Of a stretch of 22,378 nt of DNA, positions 1-6,683 are shown piece after piece. The first letter of the stretch is position 1. Each line of letters opens with the position of its first letter. The position numbers and the translations under genes are program-made. Source of the DNA: Bacteroidales bacterium (GTDB lineage Bacteria; Bacteroidota; Bacteroidia; Bacteroidales; UBA4181); assembly GCA_031259205.1 (NCBI GenBank), contig JAIRLS010000043.1:1-22378 (forward strand), read 5' to 3'. Below the pieces are notes generated by a model. The model was not told where the DNA came from, did not search any database, and worked only from the letters and a program-made list of their open reading frames with translations.

Positions 1-80
1 TGTTTCGGCGCAGCCCGAACCGTCAACGACGGCGAAGCGTAAACAGTCCTGTTCTGCACAGGCAGCATGGCTCGAACCTG

Positions 81-130
81 AAAAATCCCCACTTCGAATC
101 TCTATTACAATACTGCGAGTAGGGATTTTT
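81..130 (+). terminator. Possible intrinsic terminator
   Basis: AAAAATCCC at 81-89 can pair with GGGATTTTT at 122-130. The stem continues inward through ACT/AGT and CG/CG with one mismatch and one bulge, leaving a loop of about 19 bases. The right arm runs into a T-rich tract (TTTTTATTTTT). It could end a gene lying before the window: frame 1 is open from base 1 to a TAA at 40-42, but another frame is also open to 155, so no gene is called there. The A-rich left arm would also let it work on the minus strand. Confidence 0.4.
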
Positions 131-200
131 ATTTTTCCACGAGCAGGTAATTGCTAATCGCTAAATCATACGATTAATAATGTGTCGTTGCTACGCGACT

Positions 201-280
201 CCGGATTGCCGCGTCTCTACGCTCCTCGCAATGACGGGGCGTATCCGTCATTGCGAAGAACGAAGAACGAAGCCATCCGG
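201..280. repeat. Palindromic intergenic repeat (CGTCATTGCGA type)
   Basis: Two arms of about 36 bases (201-237 and 245-280) are imperfect reverse complements: CCGGATTGCC...CGCAATGACGG against CCGTCATTGCGAA...CCATCCGG, around a spacer of about 7 bases. The core CGTCATTGCGA is reminiscent of a small palindromic repeat seen between genes in many bacterial genomes (from memory, not checked). No coding frame is supported. It is unrelated in sequence to the larger element family elsewhere in this window. Confidence 0.6.
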
Positions 281-573
281 TGGCAATGAATACAAAAGAG
301 GTATGCCATTGTGAAAAAGTGGCCTGAAACAGCCCGAAGAAATGATATTTTCCCCTTTTTTATATGATATAAATTCAAATATTTAGTTGCTATAAAATAA
401 AATTTTAGAAATATTAAGTCAATATTTTACTTTAGTGAAACCCGTTATAACCTTTTATCGTACAAGTTTCTGCTTTCATTTGAATAGGTTTTCCCGTGCA
501 CTTACCGCGTTATCGACAAGCCTCGCAGGTGGCTAAATTTCGCCTCCAAAAAAAGGGAATCCGTTTAAAAGAA
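281..573. other. AT-rich intergenic stretch, nothing recognised
   Basis: No coding frame, RNA gene or repeat was recognised between the palindromic repeat and the promoter of the acyltransferase. The stretch is AT-rich and carries many short stops in all frames. Confidence 0.5.
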
Positions 574-605
574 TTTTACTTTTTATTCAAAAAAAACTAT
601 ATTTG
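574..605 (+). promoter_or_regulatory. Bacteroidota-type promoter of the acyltransferase gene
   Basis: TATATTTG at 598-605 matches the TAnnTTTG -7 consensus. A T-rich TTTT at 574-577 stands at the -33 position with a spacing of 20. Transcription would start near 609, 19 bases before the ATG at 628. Confidence 0.5.
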
Positions 606-627
606 CGCCCATTATTTTTTTTGACTT

Positions 628-1971
628 ATGCCTGAACCGTTAGATTGTAAAATGAGCCGTTATTCCAAGGGTTACGCCTTTGTGCGGACAATAGTTGTGT
701 TGCCTGTGTTTCGGTTATTCTATCGCCGGATTCAAGTAATCGGACATCCGGTGCCCAAAGGGCCTGTCATCTTTGCGCCCAACCACCAGAACTCTCTGAT
801 GGACGCTATCTGCATCCTTTGCACGTGCAACCGGCAACCGGTGTTCGTCGCGCGCGCCGACATCTTCCGGGGAAACGGTTTCATCATCCGCATCCTGCAT
901 TTCCTGCGTATTCTGCCCATTTACAGGAAGCGCGACGGTGTAAACACCGAAGAAAACAATCGAGACACTTTCGATATCCTGCTGAAAACCCTGCACAACA
1001 ACCGTGCGGCAGGTATCATGCCCGAAGGTACGTACAGCAGGCTCAAACGGTTGCAACAACTGCAAAAAGGCATTTTCCGTATTGCCATGAAAGCGCAGGA
1101 AAAATACGGCAACCGGCCGTACATAAAAATCATCCCTGTCGGACTGGAATATTCCGACATACGGAAGTTCCGCAGCGACGTCATTATCCGCTACGGAAAA
1201 CCGATGGAAATGTCGGACTATTACGGGCTATATGCAGAGAATCCGTCCAAAGCGTTCAAACAGATGCAGACTGCCCTGTCGGATCGAATGAAAGAGGGCA
1301 TGATCCACATCGAAAACGATACCTGTTACAACGAAATCAATTGGGCGCGGCGCATTTTCGAAAAAGAAGCCCTCCGGCAATTAGCTTTGAAAAACGACGG
1401 CGAAGGAAGATTAATCGCCCAGCAACACCTTGTTGCCGCGTTGGAAGCCATGGCGACTCATCATCTGGAGGAGATGGCCGGCCTGAGCGCCGACATCAGA
1501 GAATACGCGGCATTGCTGGATCGATTCCGTTTCCGCGACTGGGTAGTGCGGCAACCCTATTCGCCGGTCGCTTTGCTGTGGCGCGCCTTGCTGCTGCTCG
1601 CCGGAACACCTGTATGGCTGATGGGCATGTTGTTCAACTATCCGCCTTATAAACTGTCGGAATGGGTTTCCCGTCTGCCGAAAGATTCTCAATTCTTCAG
1701 TTCGGTGCAATATGTGGGTGGAATAGTGTTTTTCCCGCTCTACCACCTGACGCTCGCCGCCCTGTCCGTCATTTTTATCCCCTGTCTTCCGGGAAAAATC
1801 TGCCTTATTCTGCTGTTACTTCCCACAGGTCTTTTCTCTTTCATCTGGTATCTGTCTTTCAAAAAACTGACGGCAAACCTCCGTTTTCGACTGCAACCCA
1901 AGGAACGTTCCGTTAGAATGGTTCAACTTCGAAAAACCATCCTTGAAAAGATAGGGCTTAGTGAACAGTGA
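628..1971 (+). CDS. PlsC-family 1-acylglycerol-3-phosphate acyltransferase-like membrane protein
   Basis: Predicted phospholipid or lipid acyltransferase of the PlsC/LPLAT family, acting at the inner membrane to move an acyl chain onto a lysophosphatidate-like acceptor. The catalytic block is the NHQNSLMDA segment (about residues 52-60), a His-Asp motif with five residues between His and Asp rather than the textbook four. The acceptor-binding block is MPEGTYSRLKRLQQLQKG (about 131-148), equivalent to FPEGTRS. After the catalytic half, the protein has a charged helical linker and then hydrophobic segments (about 315-338 and 366-410), making it longer (447 residues) than ordinary PlsC (about 240). 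ATG 628 fits the promoter at 574-605; ATG 652 (MSRYSKGY) is an alternative. The family is clear; the acceptor and physiological role are inferred. Confidence 0.85.
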   Translation: MPEPLDCKMSRYSKGYAFVRTIVVLPVFRLFYRRIQVIGHPVPKGPVIFAPNHQNSLMDAICILCTCNRQPVFVARADIFRGNGFIIRILHFLRILPIYRKRDGVNTEENNRDTFDILLKTLHNNRAAGIMPEGTYSRLKRLQQLQKGIFRIAMKAQEKYGNRPYIKIIPVGLEYSDIRKFRSDVIIRYGKPMEMSDYYGLYAENPSKAFKQMQTALSDRMKEGMIHIENDTCYNEINWARRIFEKEALRQLALKNDGEGRLIAQQHLVAALEAMATHHLEEMAGLSADIREYAALLDRFRFRDWVVRQPYSPVALLWRALLLLAGTPVWLMGMLFNYPPYKLSEWVSRLPKDSQFFSSVQYVGGIVFFPLYHLTLAALSVIFIPCLPGKICLILLLLPTGLFSFIWYLSFKKLTANLRFRLQPKERSVRMVQLRKTILEKIGLSEQ

Positions 1972-1979
1972 AATAAGAG

Positions 1980-2165
1980 ATGGAAAATTTAGACAAGGGT
2001 GAAATCATCGTTTATCAGACGCCCGACCGTTCGCGCCTGATTGAAGATAAACCCCTCTTTGCCCTTACGCTGATGATTGCCGAAAGTTGAACCGAAGATA
2101 AAGACGTAAAAGTGAAAGTACTTGCAAATATAATCAATGAAAATAATCAACAAATAGAAAAATGA
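1980..2165 (+). pseudogene. Short broken frame, possible RhuM-like remnant
   Basis: An ATG at 1980 opens a 36-codon frame beginning MENLDKGEIIVYQTPD and stopping at TGA 2088-2090. The same frame then stays open for 24 more codons to a TGA that overlaps the Nudix start (ATGA, 2162-2165). The start resembles, from memory, the N-terminus of RhuM/Fic-associated DNA-binding proteins (typically MENK..IVIYQTPDG.). The similarity is lost after about residue 16 and none of the downstream domain is present. It may be a decayed gene, or a chance frame coupled to the next gene. Weakly supported. Confidence 0.3.
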
Positions 2166-2728
2166 ACACAGCAGACAAAAAAATGTATTGGGAAGTTCTT
2201 AAAAGCGAATACCTGTTTACGGAACCGTGGCTTACCGTCAGGCGCGATACCGTAAAACTGCCCAACGGGCATCGGATACCGTCCTATTATGTGGTGGAAT
2301 ATCCCGACTGGATAAACGTGATAGCGATAACCAAGTCGAAACGGTTGGTTTTCGTAAAGCAGTACCGTCACGGAATCGGAAGCGTGCATTTTGAACTGTG
2401 CGCCGGAGTCTGCGAAAAGGAAGACGCTTCGCCGCTGATTTCGGCGCAGAGGGAATTGATGGAAGAAACCGGCTACGGCAACGGCATTTGGGAAGAATAC
2501 ATGAACCTGTCGCCGAACGCTTCGACGATGAAAAACGTCACCTATTGTTTTTTGGCAAAAGACGTGGAAAAAATCGGAGAACCGCATTTGGAAGATACGG
2601 AAGATCTCAGCGTGCATTTGTTCTCCTGCAAAGAAGTCAGAAAAATGCTGGAGAACAATGAAATAAAACAATCCCTAATGGCCGCTCCATTATGGAAATT
2701 CATGGCGGAAAACAGAGAATGGAACTGA
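2162..2728 (+). CDS. Nudix hydrolase, ADP-ribose pyrophosphatase-like
   Basis: Predicted hydrolase of a nucleoside diphosphate linked to another moiety, most like the ADP-ribose/ADP-sugar pyrophosphatase branch, in the cytoplasm with Mg2+. The Nudix box is at about residues 81-104: AGVCEKE, then the helix RELMEETGYGNG holding the metal-binding RExxEE glutamates. Compared with G-x5-E-x7-REUxEExGU, the first Glu is replaced by Asp and the loop before RE is one residue longer. Upstream, the strand VFVKQYRHGIGSVHFELCAG (about 61-80) is typical of ADP-ribose pyrophosphatases. The 188-residue length is normal. The ATG overlaps the stop of the short broken frame (ATGA), suggesting coupling or a remnant of it. 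No promoter of its own is evident. Substrate is not determinable from sequence. Confidence 0.85.
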   Translation: MNTADKKMYWEVLKSEYLFTEPWLTVRRDTVKLPNGHRIPSYYVVEYPDWINVIAITKSKRLVFVKQYRHGIGSVHFELCAGVCEKEDASPLISAQRELMEETGYGNGIWEEYMNLSPNASTMKNVTYCFLAKDVEKIGEPHLEDTEDLSVHLFSCKEVRKMLENNEIKQSLMAAPLWKFMAENREWN

Positions 2729-3013
2729 AAGATCCGGTAACGGTATTTTTGAGATAACCGACGACAGTTACAGCGTCGTTTTCACGTGGTTTGATGTCGC
2801 GTTACACAGGCTTGTTTTCAGGCGCTTAACTTCACAGGGCGGAAGAGAGAAGGCACAGGTTATCGGATTTCAACGTTCAAAGATATTTTTTCGTCACCCG
2901 ATTTTAAACCGCCGGAAGTAATAAGTGGAAATAGCTTTTACGCCCGTTTATCAAAACTTGCAGAAGCGGCTATCTTTTTTCATTGAAATTTATTACCGAC
3001 GGTATTTTGGCCA
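2729..3013. other. Intergenic region with a start-less open frame
   Basis: Between the Nudix gene and the 3' end of leuA lies about 285 bases without a convincing gene. One plus-strand frame (2727-2921) is open for 64 codons, reading GNGIFEITDDSYSVVF..., but it has no start codon and matches nothing I recognise. It may be a gene fragment or chance. No clear terminator for either flanking gene was found. Confidence 0.4.
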
Positions 3014-4516
3014 CTATATGGATACTATTTTTGAAACGGCGTTGATGAAAGCTTCTGCCGAAGCGGTTACCACGTCCGTATTGGCGGAAAATCCGTAGTA
3101 GATATTGCCTTGGTTTTCTATTTGTACGTGTACTTTGCCCATGTCGTCGCTACCGCGGGTAATCACCTGTACGAGGTATTCTTCCAGTGTTACCTTGCGG
3201 TGGATCAATTTCCTGATGGCGTTAAAAGAGGCGTCCACCGGTCCGCTGCCGGAGGCGGTGGCCGTGCAGGTTTCGCCGTCGATGCTCAGTTGAACGGTGG
3301 CCATCGGGATGCTTGATTTTCCGCACACCACTTGCAGGTACGTAAGTTTGAGACGGCTTTGCTGTTCGTTTTGTTCGATGCCTACGATCACATGCAGGTC
3401 GTCGTCGGAGATGTCTTTTTTGCGGTCGGCCAGTTGCAGGAATTTCCGGTACACTTCGTCCAGTTCCGAGGCGTTCAGTTTATATCCTATGCGTTCCAGA
3501 TGATGATTCAGCGCATGGCGTCCGCTACGGGCGGTCAGGACAATGGACGACTCGTTGATGCCGACGTCGGCGGGATCAATGATTTCGTAACTTTCCCTGT
3601 TTTTCAGCACGCCGTCCTGATGGATGCCCGACGAGTGCGCAAAAGCATTGCGTCCTACAATGGCTTTGTTGGGTTGCACCGGCATTCGCATCAAGGTGGA
3701 TACCAGACGGGAGGTACGATATATTTTCCGGGTGTCGATGTCGGTAAGCACGGGAATGTCCTTGCGGCATTTTACAGCCATTACGACTTCTTCAAGGGCG
3801 GTATTGCCTGCTCTTTCGCCTATTCCGTTGATGGTTACTTCCACCTGCCTTGCTCCGTTGAGTATTCCGCTTAATGTGTTGGCGGTAGCCATCCCCAAAT
3901 CATTGTGACAGTGGGTTGAAAGAACGGCTTTATGGATATTTTTCACGTTGGCCTTCAGGAAAGCGATCTTTGCGCCGTATTCTTCGGGGGTACAATAGCC
4001 GGTGGTATCCGGGATGTTCACTACCATTGCTCCGGCGGCGATCACCGCTTCCACTACCCTGGCCAGATATTCGTTGTCGGTACGGCCGGCGTCTTCGGCA
4101 TAAAATTCCACGTCTTCCACGTATTTTTTTGCGTATTTTACGCAAGCAACGGCGCGTTGCAGTATATCGTCCTGATTGGAAGCGAATTTATGGGTGATGT
4201 GGTACCATGAAGTCCCGATGCCGGTGTGGATACGTTTGTGTCTGGCATAGTGAAGGGCGTCTGCGGCTACGTCGATATCGTTCTCTATCGCCCGCGTTAA
4301 TGCGCACAAGGTCGGCCGGGTGACGTTTTTGGAAATCTCCACGATAGAGTTGAAATCGCCGGGGCTGGAAACAGGGAATCCAACTTCAATAATATCTACC
4401 CCTAAATCGTCCAGCGCTTTGGCCACTTCGATCTTTTCCAGCGTGTTCAGCTGGCATCCCGGAACCTGCTCGCCATCCCGGAGGGTAGTATCGAATACAT
4501 ACAATTTTTCGTTCAT
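3014..4516 (-). CDS. leuA: 2-isopropylmalate synthase
   Basis: Catalyses condensation of acetyl-CoA with 2-oxoisovalerate, the first committed step of leucine synthesis, in the cytoplasm. The N-terminal TIM barrel opens with YVFDTTLRDGEQVPG (residues 6-20, the HMGL/IPMS substrate and metal-binding signature), and STHCHNDLGMATAN supplies the metal-binding His-x-His. The C-terminal part (from about TYLQVVCGKSSIP) is the LeuA allosteric domain that binds leucine, so the enzyme should be feedback-inhibited. Length of 500 residues is normal. I chose ATG 4516 (MNEKLYVF); ATG 4522 (MYM...) is equally possible. The frame stays open upstream to 4585, but those codons lie in the terminator stem of the leader. 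leuC, leuD and leuB are not adjacent. Regulation by the upstream attenuator is strongly suggested. Confidence 0.95.
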   Translation of the reverse strand: MNEKLYVFDTTLRDGEQVPGCQLNTLEKIEVAKALDDLGVDIIEVGFPVSSPGDFNSIVEISKNVTRPTLCALTRAIENDIDVAADALHYARHKRIHTGIGTSWYHITHKFASNQDDILQRAVACVKYAKKYVEDVEFYAEDAGRTDNEYLARVVEAVIAAGAMVVNIPDTTGYCTPEEYGAKIAFLKANVKNIHKAVLSTHCHNDLGMATANTLSGILNGARQVEVTINGIGERAGNTALEEVVMAVKCRKDIPVLTDIDTRKIYRTSRLVSTLMRMPVQPNKAIVGRNAFAHSSGIHQDGVLKNRESYEIIDPADVGINESSIVLTARSGRHALNHHLERIGYKLNASELDEVYRKFLQLADRKKDISDDDLHVIVGIEQNEQQSRLKLTYLQVVCGKSSIPMATVQLSIDGETCTATASGSGPVDASFNAIRKLIHRKVTLEEYLVQVITRGSDDMGKVHVQIENQGNIYYGFSANTDVVTASAEAFINAVSKIVSI

Positions 4517-4530
4517 ATACATAATATTAA

Positions 4531-4565
4531 GTAAATAAAAAAGCCGTCCTTTGTCGGGACGGCTT
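4531..4565 (-). terminator. Attenuator terminator in front of leuA
   Basis: On the minus strand AAGCCGTCC (4565-4557) pairs with GGACGGCTT (4549-4541) around a 7-base loop, followed at once by a T-rich tract (TTTTTTATTT, ending near 4531). This is an intrinsic terminator placed 15 bases before the leuA start and after the leader peptide, the position expected of a transcription attenuator. Confidence 0.85.
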
Positions 4566-4641
4566 TGGTTGATACATAAAACCATCCTTCTTACCGGCAG
4601 GTAAGCGTAAGGCCTAAAAGCAGATCTATGAAAAGATGGTT
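4566..4641 (-). promoter_or_regulatory. Attenuator pairing segments of the leuA leader
   Basis: Segment 1 (4641-4631, AACCATCTTTT, inside the leader peptide) can pair over 11 positions, two of them G-U, with segment 2 (4590-4580, GAAGGATGGTT), which begins right after the leader stop codon. Segment 2 can instead pair TGGTT (4584-4580) with AACCA (4570-4566), the sequence just before and abutting the terminator stem. A further perfect hairpin (CTTACC/GGTAAG, 4605-4590) spans the leader stop. The order 1:2 with terminator, or 2:3 without it, matches classic ribosome-controlled attenuation. The 2:3 helix is short, so this part is the least certain. Confidence 0.6.
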
Positions 4642-4644
4642 CAT
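4591..4644 (-). CDS. Leucine-rich leader peptide of leuA
   Basis: A 17-residue peptide, MNHLFIDLLLGLTLTCR, encoded between a matching promoter (transcription start expected near 4664, 20 bases upstream of this ATG) and the attenuator terminator. Six of 17 residues are leucine, including three in a row at 8-10, and there is no valine. A ribosome short of charged tRNA-Leu would stall over segment 1 of the RNA structure; one that reaches the stop would cover segment 2, which starts at the next base. The peptide itself needs no function beyond sensing. Its stop is 74 bases upstream of leuA. No family comparison was possible, so the call rests on composition and position. Confidence 0.75.
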   Translation of the reverse strand: MNHLFIDLLLGLTLTCR

Positions 4645-4667
4645 GACACGTTAACTATGATCCGCTG

Positions 4668-4700
4668 CAAAGATAAGCAAATTTGTAACAGGTTGGCCAA
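4668..4700 (-). promoter_or_regulatory. Promoter of the leuA leader transcript
   Basis: Reading the minus strand, TATCTTTG (4675-4668) matches TAnnTTTG, with TTGG (4700-4697) about 21 bases upstream as a weaker -33 element. It is divergent from the tRNA-Ala promoter. Confidence 0.6.
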
Positions 4701-4735
4701 TTGCAAAAAAAAATCACAAATATTTTTCATTGTTC

Positions 4736-4765
4736 ATTGCCGTTTATATAATTTGATTACCTTTG
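4736..4765 (+). promoter_or_regulatory. Promoter of tRNA-Ala
   Basis: TACCTTTG at 4758-4765 matches the -7 consensus, and ATTG (4736-4739) lies 18 bases upstream. The expected start near 4769 is 8 bases before the mature tRNA, the same spacing and the same -7 box as at tRNA-Ser in this window. Confidence 0.6.
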
Positions 4766-4776
4766 CAGCCGCAAGC

Positions 4777-4850
4777 GGGGGTATAGCTCAGTTGGCTAGA
4801 GCGTTTGACTGGCAGTCAAAAGGTCAGGGGTTCGATTCCCCTTATCTCCA
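4777..4850 (+). tRNA. tRNA-Ala(GGC)
   Basis: A 74-base cloverleaf. The acceptor GGGGGTA pairs with TATCTCC and contains the G3-U70 pair that identifies alanine tRNAs; the discriminator is A. The D arm is GCTC/GAGC. The anticodon stem TTTGA/TCAAA carries loop CTGGCAG, giving anticodon GGC (reads GCC). The T arm is AGGGGTTCGATTCCCCT. The 3' CCA is not encoded. Confidence 0.95.
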
Positions 4851-4975
4851 CGCAGGTGACTGTTTGACACTGACAGGTGCAAGCCACTGTCGTGTCGATG
4901 GTACCGACCACGTACTTATTTTTAGAATTATTTTTAATAATCATTGTTTTGATGCAAAATTTAAATCGTATTAAA

Positions 4976-6394
4976 ATGGAAAAACCTCGTATTATCCCGC
5001 AAGGGACTGTTTTCGCTTTTATTCTTTTGACGGTATTGTTTTTTTCATGGGGCTTGCCCAATAACCTGACAGATACAATGCTTGCCGCTTTCAAGCGAAT
5101 CATGAGCCTGTCGGATTCGCGTACCGCATGGATTCAGGTAGTTTGTTACCTGTTGGGGTATGGATGTTTTGCTGTGCCGGCCGCACTGTTCATCAAGAAG
5201 TATTCGTATAAGAAAGGCGTCATGCTGGGATTGGGCATGTATACCGCCGGAGCGTTTCTGTTCTGGCCGGCCATGCTGTGTCTTCCGTTAAGTGCGGGAT
5301 TGAGTTTCGGCATGTATCTGTTTGCCATCTTCATTCTTTTTGCAGGTCTTTCCATATTGGAAACATCCGCCAATTCATACGTTTTCGCCATAGGGCCTGA
5401 AGAAACGGCCACACGCAGGCTGAATCTGGCTCAATCGTTCAACCCGGTAGGATCTATCACGGGGGTGATCATCAGTCAGATCTTCATTTTATCCAAATTA
5501 AATACGCTGACCGCTAACGAACGAACCGTGCTGCTTGCGGAGGAACTTGAACAGATACAGGGAGCGGAGTTGAATGTCGTATCCATGACCTACGTTGCGA
5601 TAGGGGTGGTGATGATGGCCATTCTGATAGCTATTTTCCTCACGCGGATGCCGAATTTGAAGGAAGGCGGACAACCCGTCGATTTTGCCGGTACCTTCCG
5701 CCGGTTAAAGCGAAACCGGAACTATATATGGGGCATCGTCGCGCAGTTTTTTTATGTCGGCGCACAGATAGCGGTGTGGTCGTTTGTCATTCGCTACTCC
5801 ATGCAGCAGATGAAATTTGACGAGGCTATTGGCGGATTGGGGCAGAATCCTTCTCCGGACGCCATTATCGCACAACTGCGAAGCATGGAGCCGCTGGCTG
5901 CCGGGTTTTATAACTTATGCGAAACCGTCCGCCTTGATGTGATGTTACCGCGTACTGCCGAACAGGCAGGCGCTACCTACTATATCCTGTCGCTGATTCT
6001 TTTCGTTACCATGCGTTTCGTATGTACCGGAATGATGAAATTCGTTAAACCCCGGAACCTGCTGGCCATACTTTCCATTGCTGCCGTCGCTTGCTGTATG
6101 GCAACCGTTTACGGTGAAGGCCGTATAGGAGTGTATGCCCTGATAGGCATTTCCGGCTGTATGTCGTTGATGTTTCCTACCATTTACGGTATGGGCATTT
6201 CCGGTTTGGGAGAAGATACCAAAATTGGCGGGGCCGGAATGGTAATGGCCATTGCAGGCGCTGCCTTGCTTACGCAGATACAGGGAATCGTATCGGACTC
6301 TACCGCCAGCATTGAATTTGCCTACTGGGTACCGGCTGTCGCCTTTATTATCATTGCCTATTATAGCCTGTTTATTTGCAAAAAGTACCAATAG
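4976..6394 (+). CDS. FucP-like sugar:H+ symporter (MFS, FHS family)
   Basis: Twelve-helix inner-membrane transporter of the fucose-galactose-glucose:H+ symporter group. The residues important in E. coli FucP appear kept: Asp in NNLTD (D33), Glu in LETSAN, and Asn in NLAQSFN, as well as FFSWGLPNNL and VAQFFYVGAQIAVWSFVIRY. At 472 residues it is longer than E. coli FucP (438), mainly through an insert after RYSMQQMKF (EAIGGLGQNPSPDAIIAQLRS and on) in a loop of the second half. I start at ATG 4976; in-frame ATG 4952 would add eight residues, and farther starts lie against the tRNA. No clear promoter was found, so readthrough from the tRNA is possible. L-fucose is the likely substrate from family membership; galactose or glucose cannot be excluded. 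Confidence 0.85.
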   Translation: MEKPRIIPQGTVFAFILLTVLFFSWGLPNNLTDTMLAAFKRIMSLSDSRTAWIQVVCYLLGYGCFAVPAALFIKKYSYKKGVMLGLGMYTAGAFLFWPAMLCLPLSAGLSFGMYLFAIFILFAGLSILETSANSYVFAIGPEETATRRLNLAQSFNPVGSITGVIISQIFILSKLNTLTANERTVLLAEELEQIQGAELNVVSMTYVAIGVVMMAILIAIFLTRMPNLKEGGQPVDFAGTFRRLKRNRNYIWGIVAQFFYVGAQIAVWSFVIRYSMQQMKFDEAIGGLGQNPSPDAIIAQLRSMEPLAAGFYNLCETVRLDVMLPRTAEQAGATYYILSLILFVTMRFVCTGMMKFVKPRNLLAILSIAAVACCMATVYGEGRIGVYALIGISGCMSLMFPTIYGMGISGLGEDTKIGGAGMVMAIAGAALLTQIQGIVSDSTASIEFAYWVPAVAFIIIAYYSLFICKKYQ

Positions 6395-6395
6395 C

Positions 6396-6642
6396 GGTTA
6401 ATTCTTTTATGGAAGCGCTATGAAAAACAATTCTTCTGACCTCCACTATAGCGCGAAAGCACGAAGGCACGAAGGCACGAATGTAGAGGCGCACGGCGTG
6501 CGCCTGAAAGCGCGAAAGCCATCCACTTTGGAGAAAGTGGAACGTCCTGAAAGGACTTTTAAGAGGGATGGGGAAAAAGCGGGAAACAAAACACGGATGA
6601 AACAGTCCACTGACCCATAGCGCCGCAATAAAAGAATGAACC
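6396..6642 (+). repeat. Dispersed inverted-repeat element, copy C (complete, 247 bp)
   Basis: Begins GGTTAATTCTTTTATGG two bases after the symporter stop and ends ...AAAAGAATGAACC. The ends are inverted repeats matching at 23 of 27 positions, and both carry the same T-to-A change relative to copies A and D. Inside, in order: the subterminal GAAAAACAATTCTTCTGACC; a few 9-mers of the ACGAAGGC type; the hairpin GGCGCAC/GTGCGCC around GGC (6488-6504); CCACTTT/AAAGTGG around GGAG (6523-6540); GTCCT/AGGAC around GAA (6544-6556); then the far subterminal AAAGCGGGAAACAAAACACGG. Short open frames here are by-products of the repeats. It carries no transposase. Confidence 0.85.
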
Positions 6643-6647
6643 TTTTA

Positions 6648-6679
6648 TTTTCCGGCTTTTAATTTTTGATGTAGTTTTG
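6648..6679 (+). promoter_or_regulatory. Promoter of the GH3/serine hydrolase gene
   Basis: TAGTTTTG at 6672-6679 matches TAnnTTTG, with TTTT at 6648-6651 at spacing 20. It starts just outside repeat copy C. The predicted start near 6683 leaves almost no leader before ATG 6684. Confidence 0.5.
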
Positions 6680-6683
6680 CACG

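Noticed and set aside
819..1652. 277-residue plus-strand frame
   Set aside because: A shifted shadow of the acyltransferase gene; low-complexity Arg/His-rich translation with no domain.
3332..3874. 180-residue plus-strand frame
   Set aside because: It is antisense to leuA, whose conserved motifs are unmistakable on the other strand.
4636..5103. Frames across tRNA-Ala, including GGIAQLARAFDWQSKGQ
   Set aside because: A well-known false translation of tRNA genes; the same applies to the frames antisense to tRNA-Ser.
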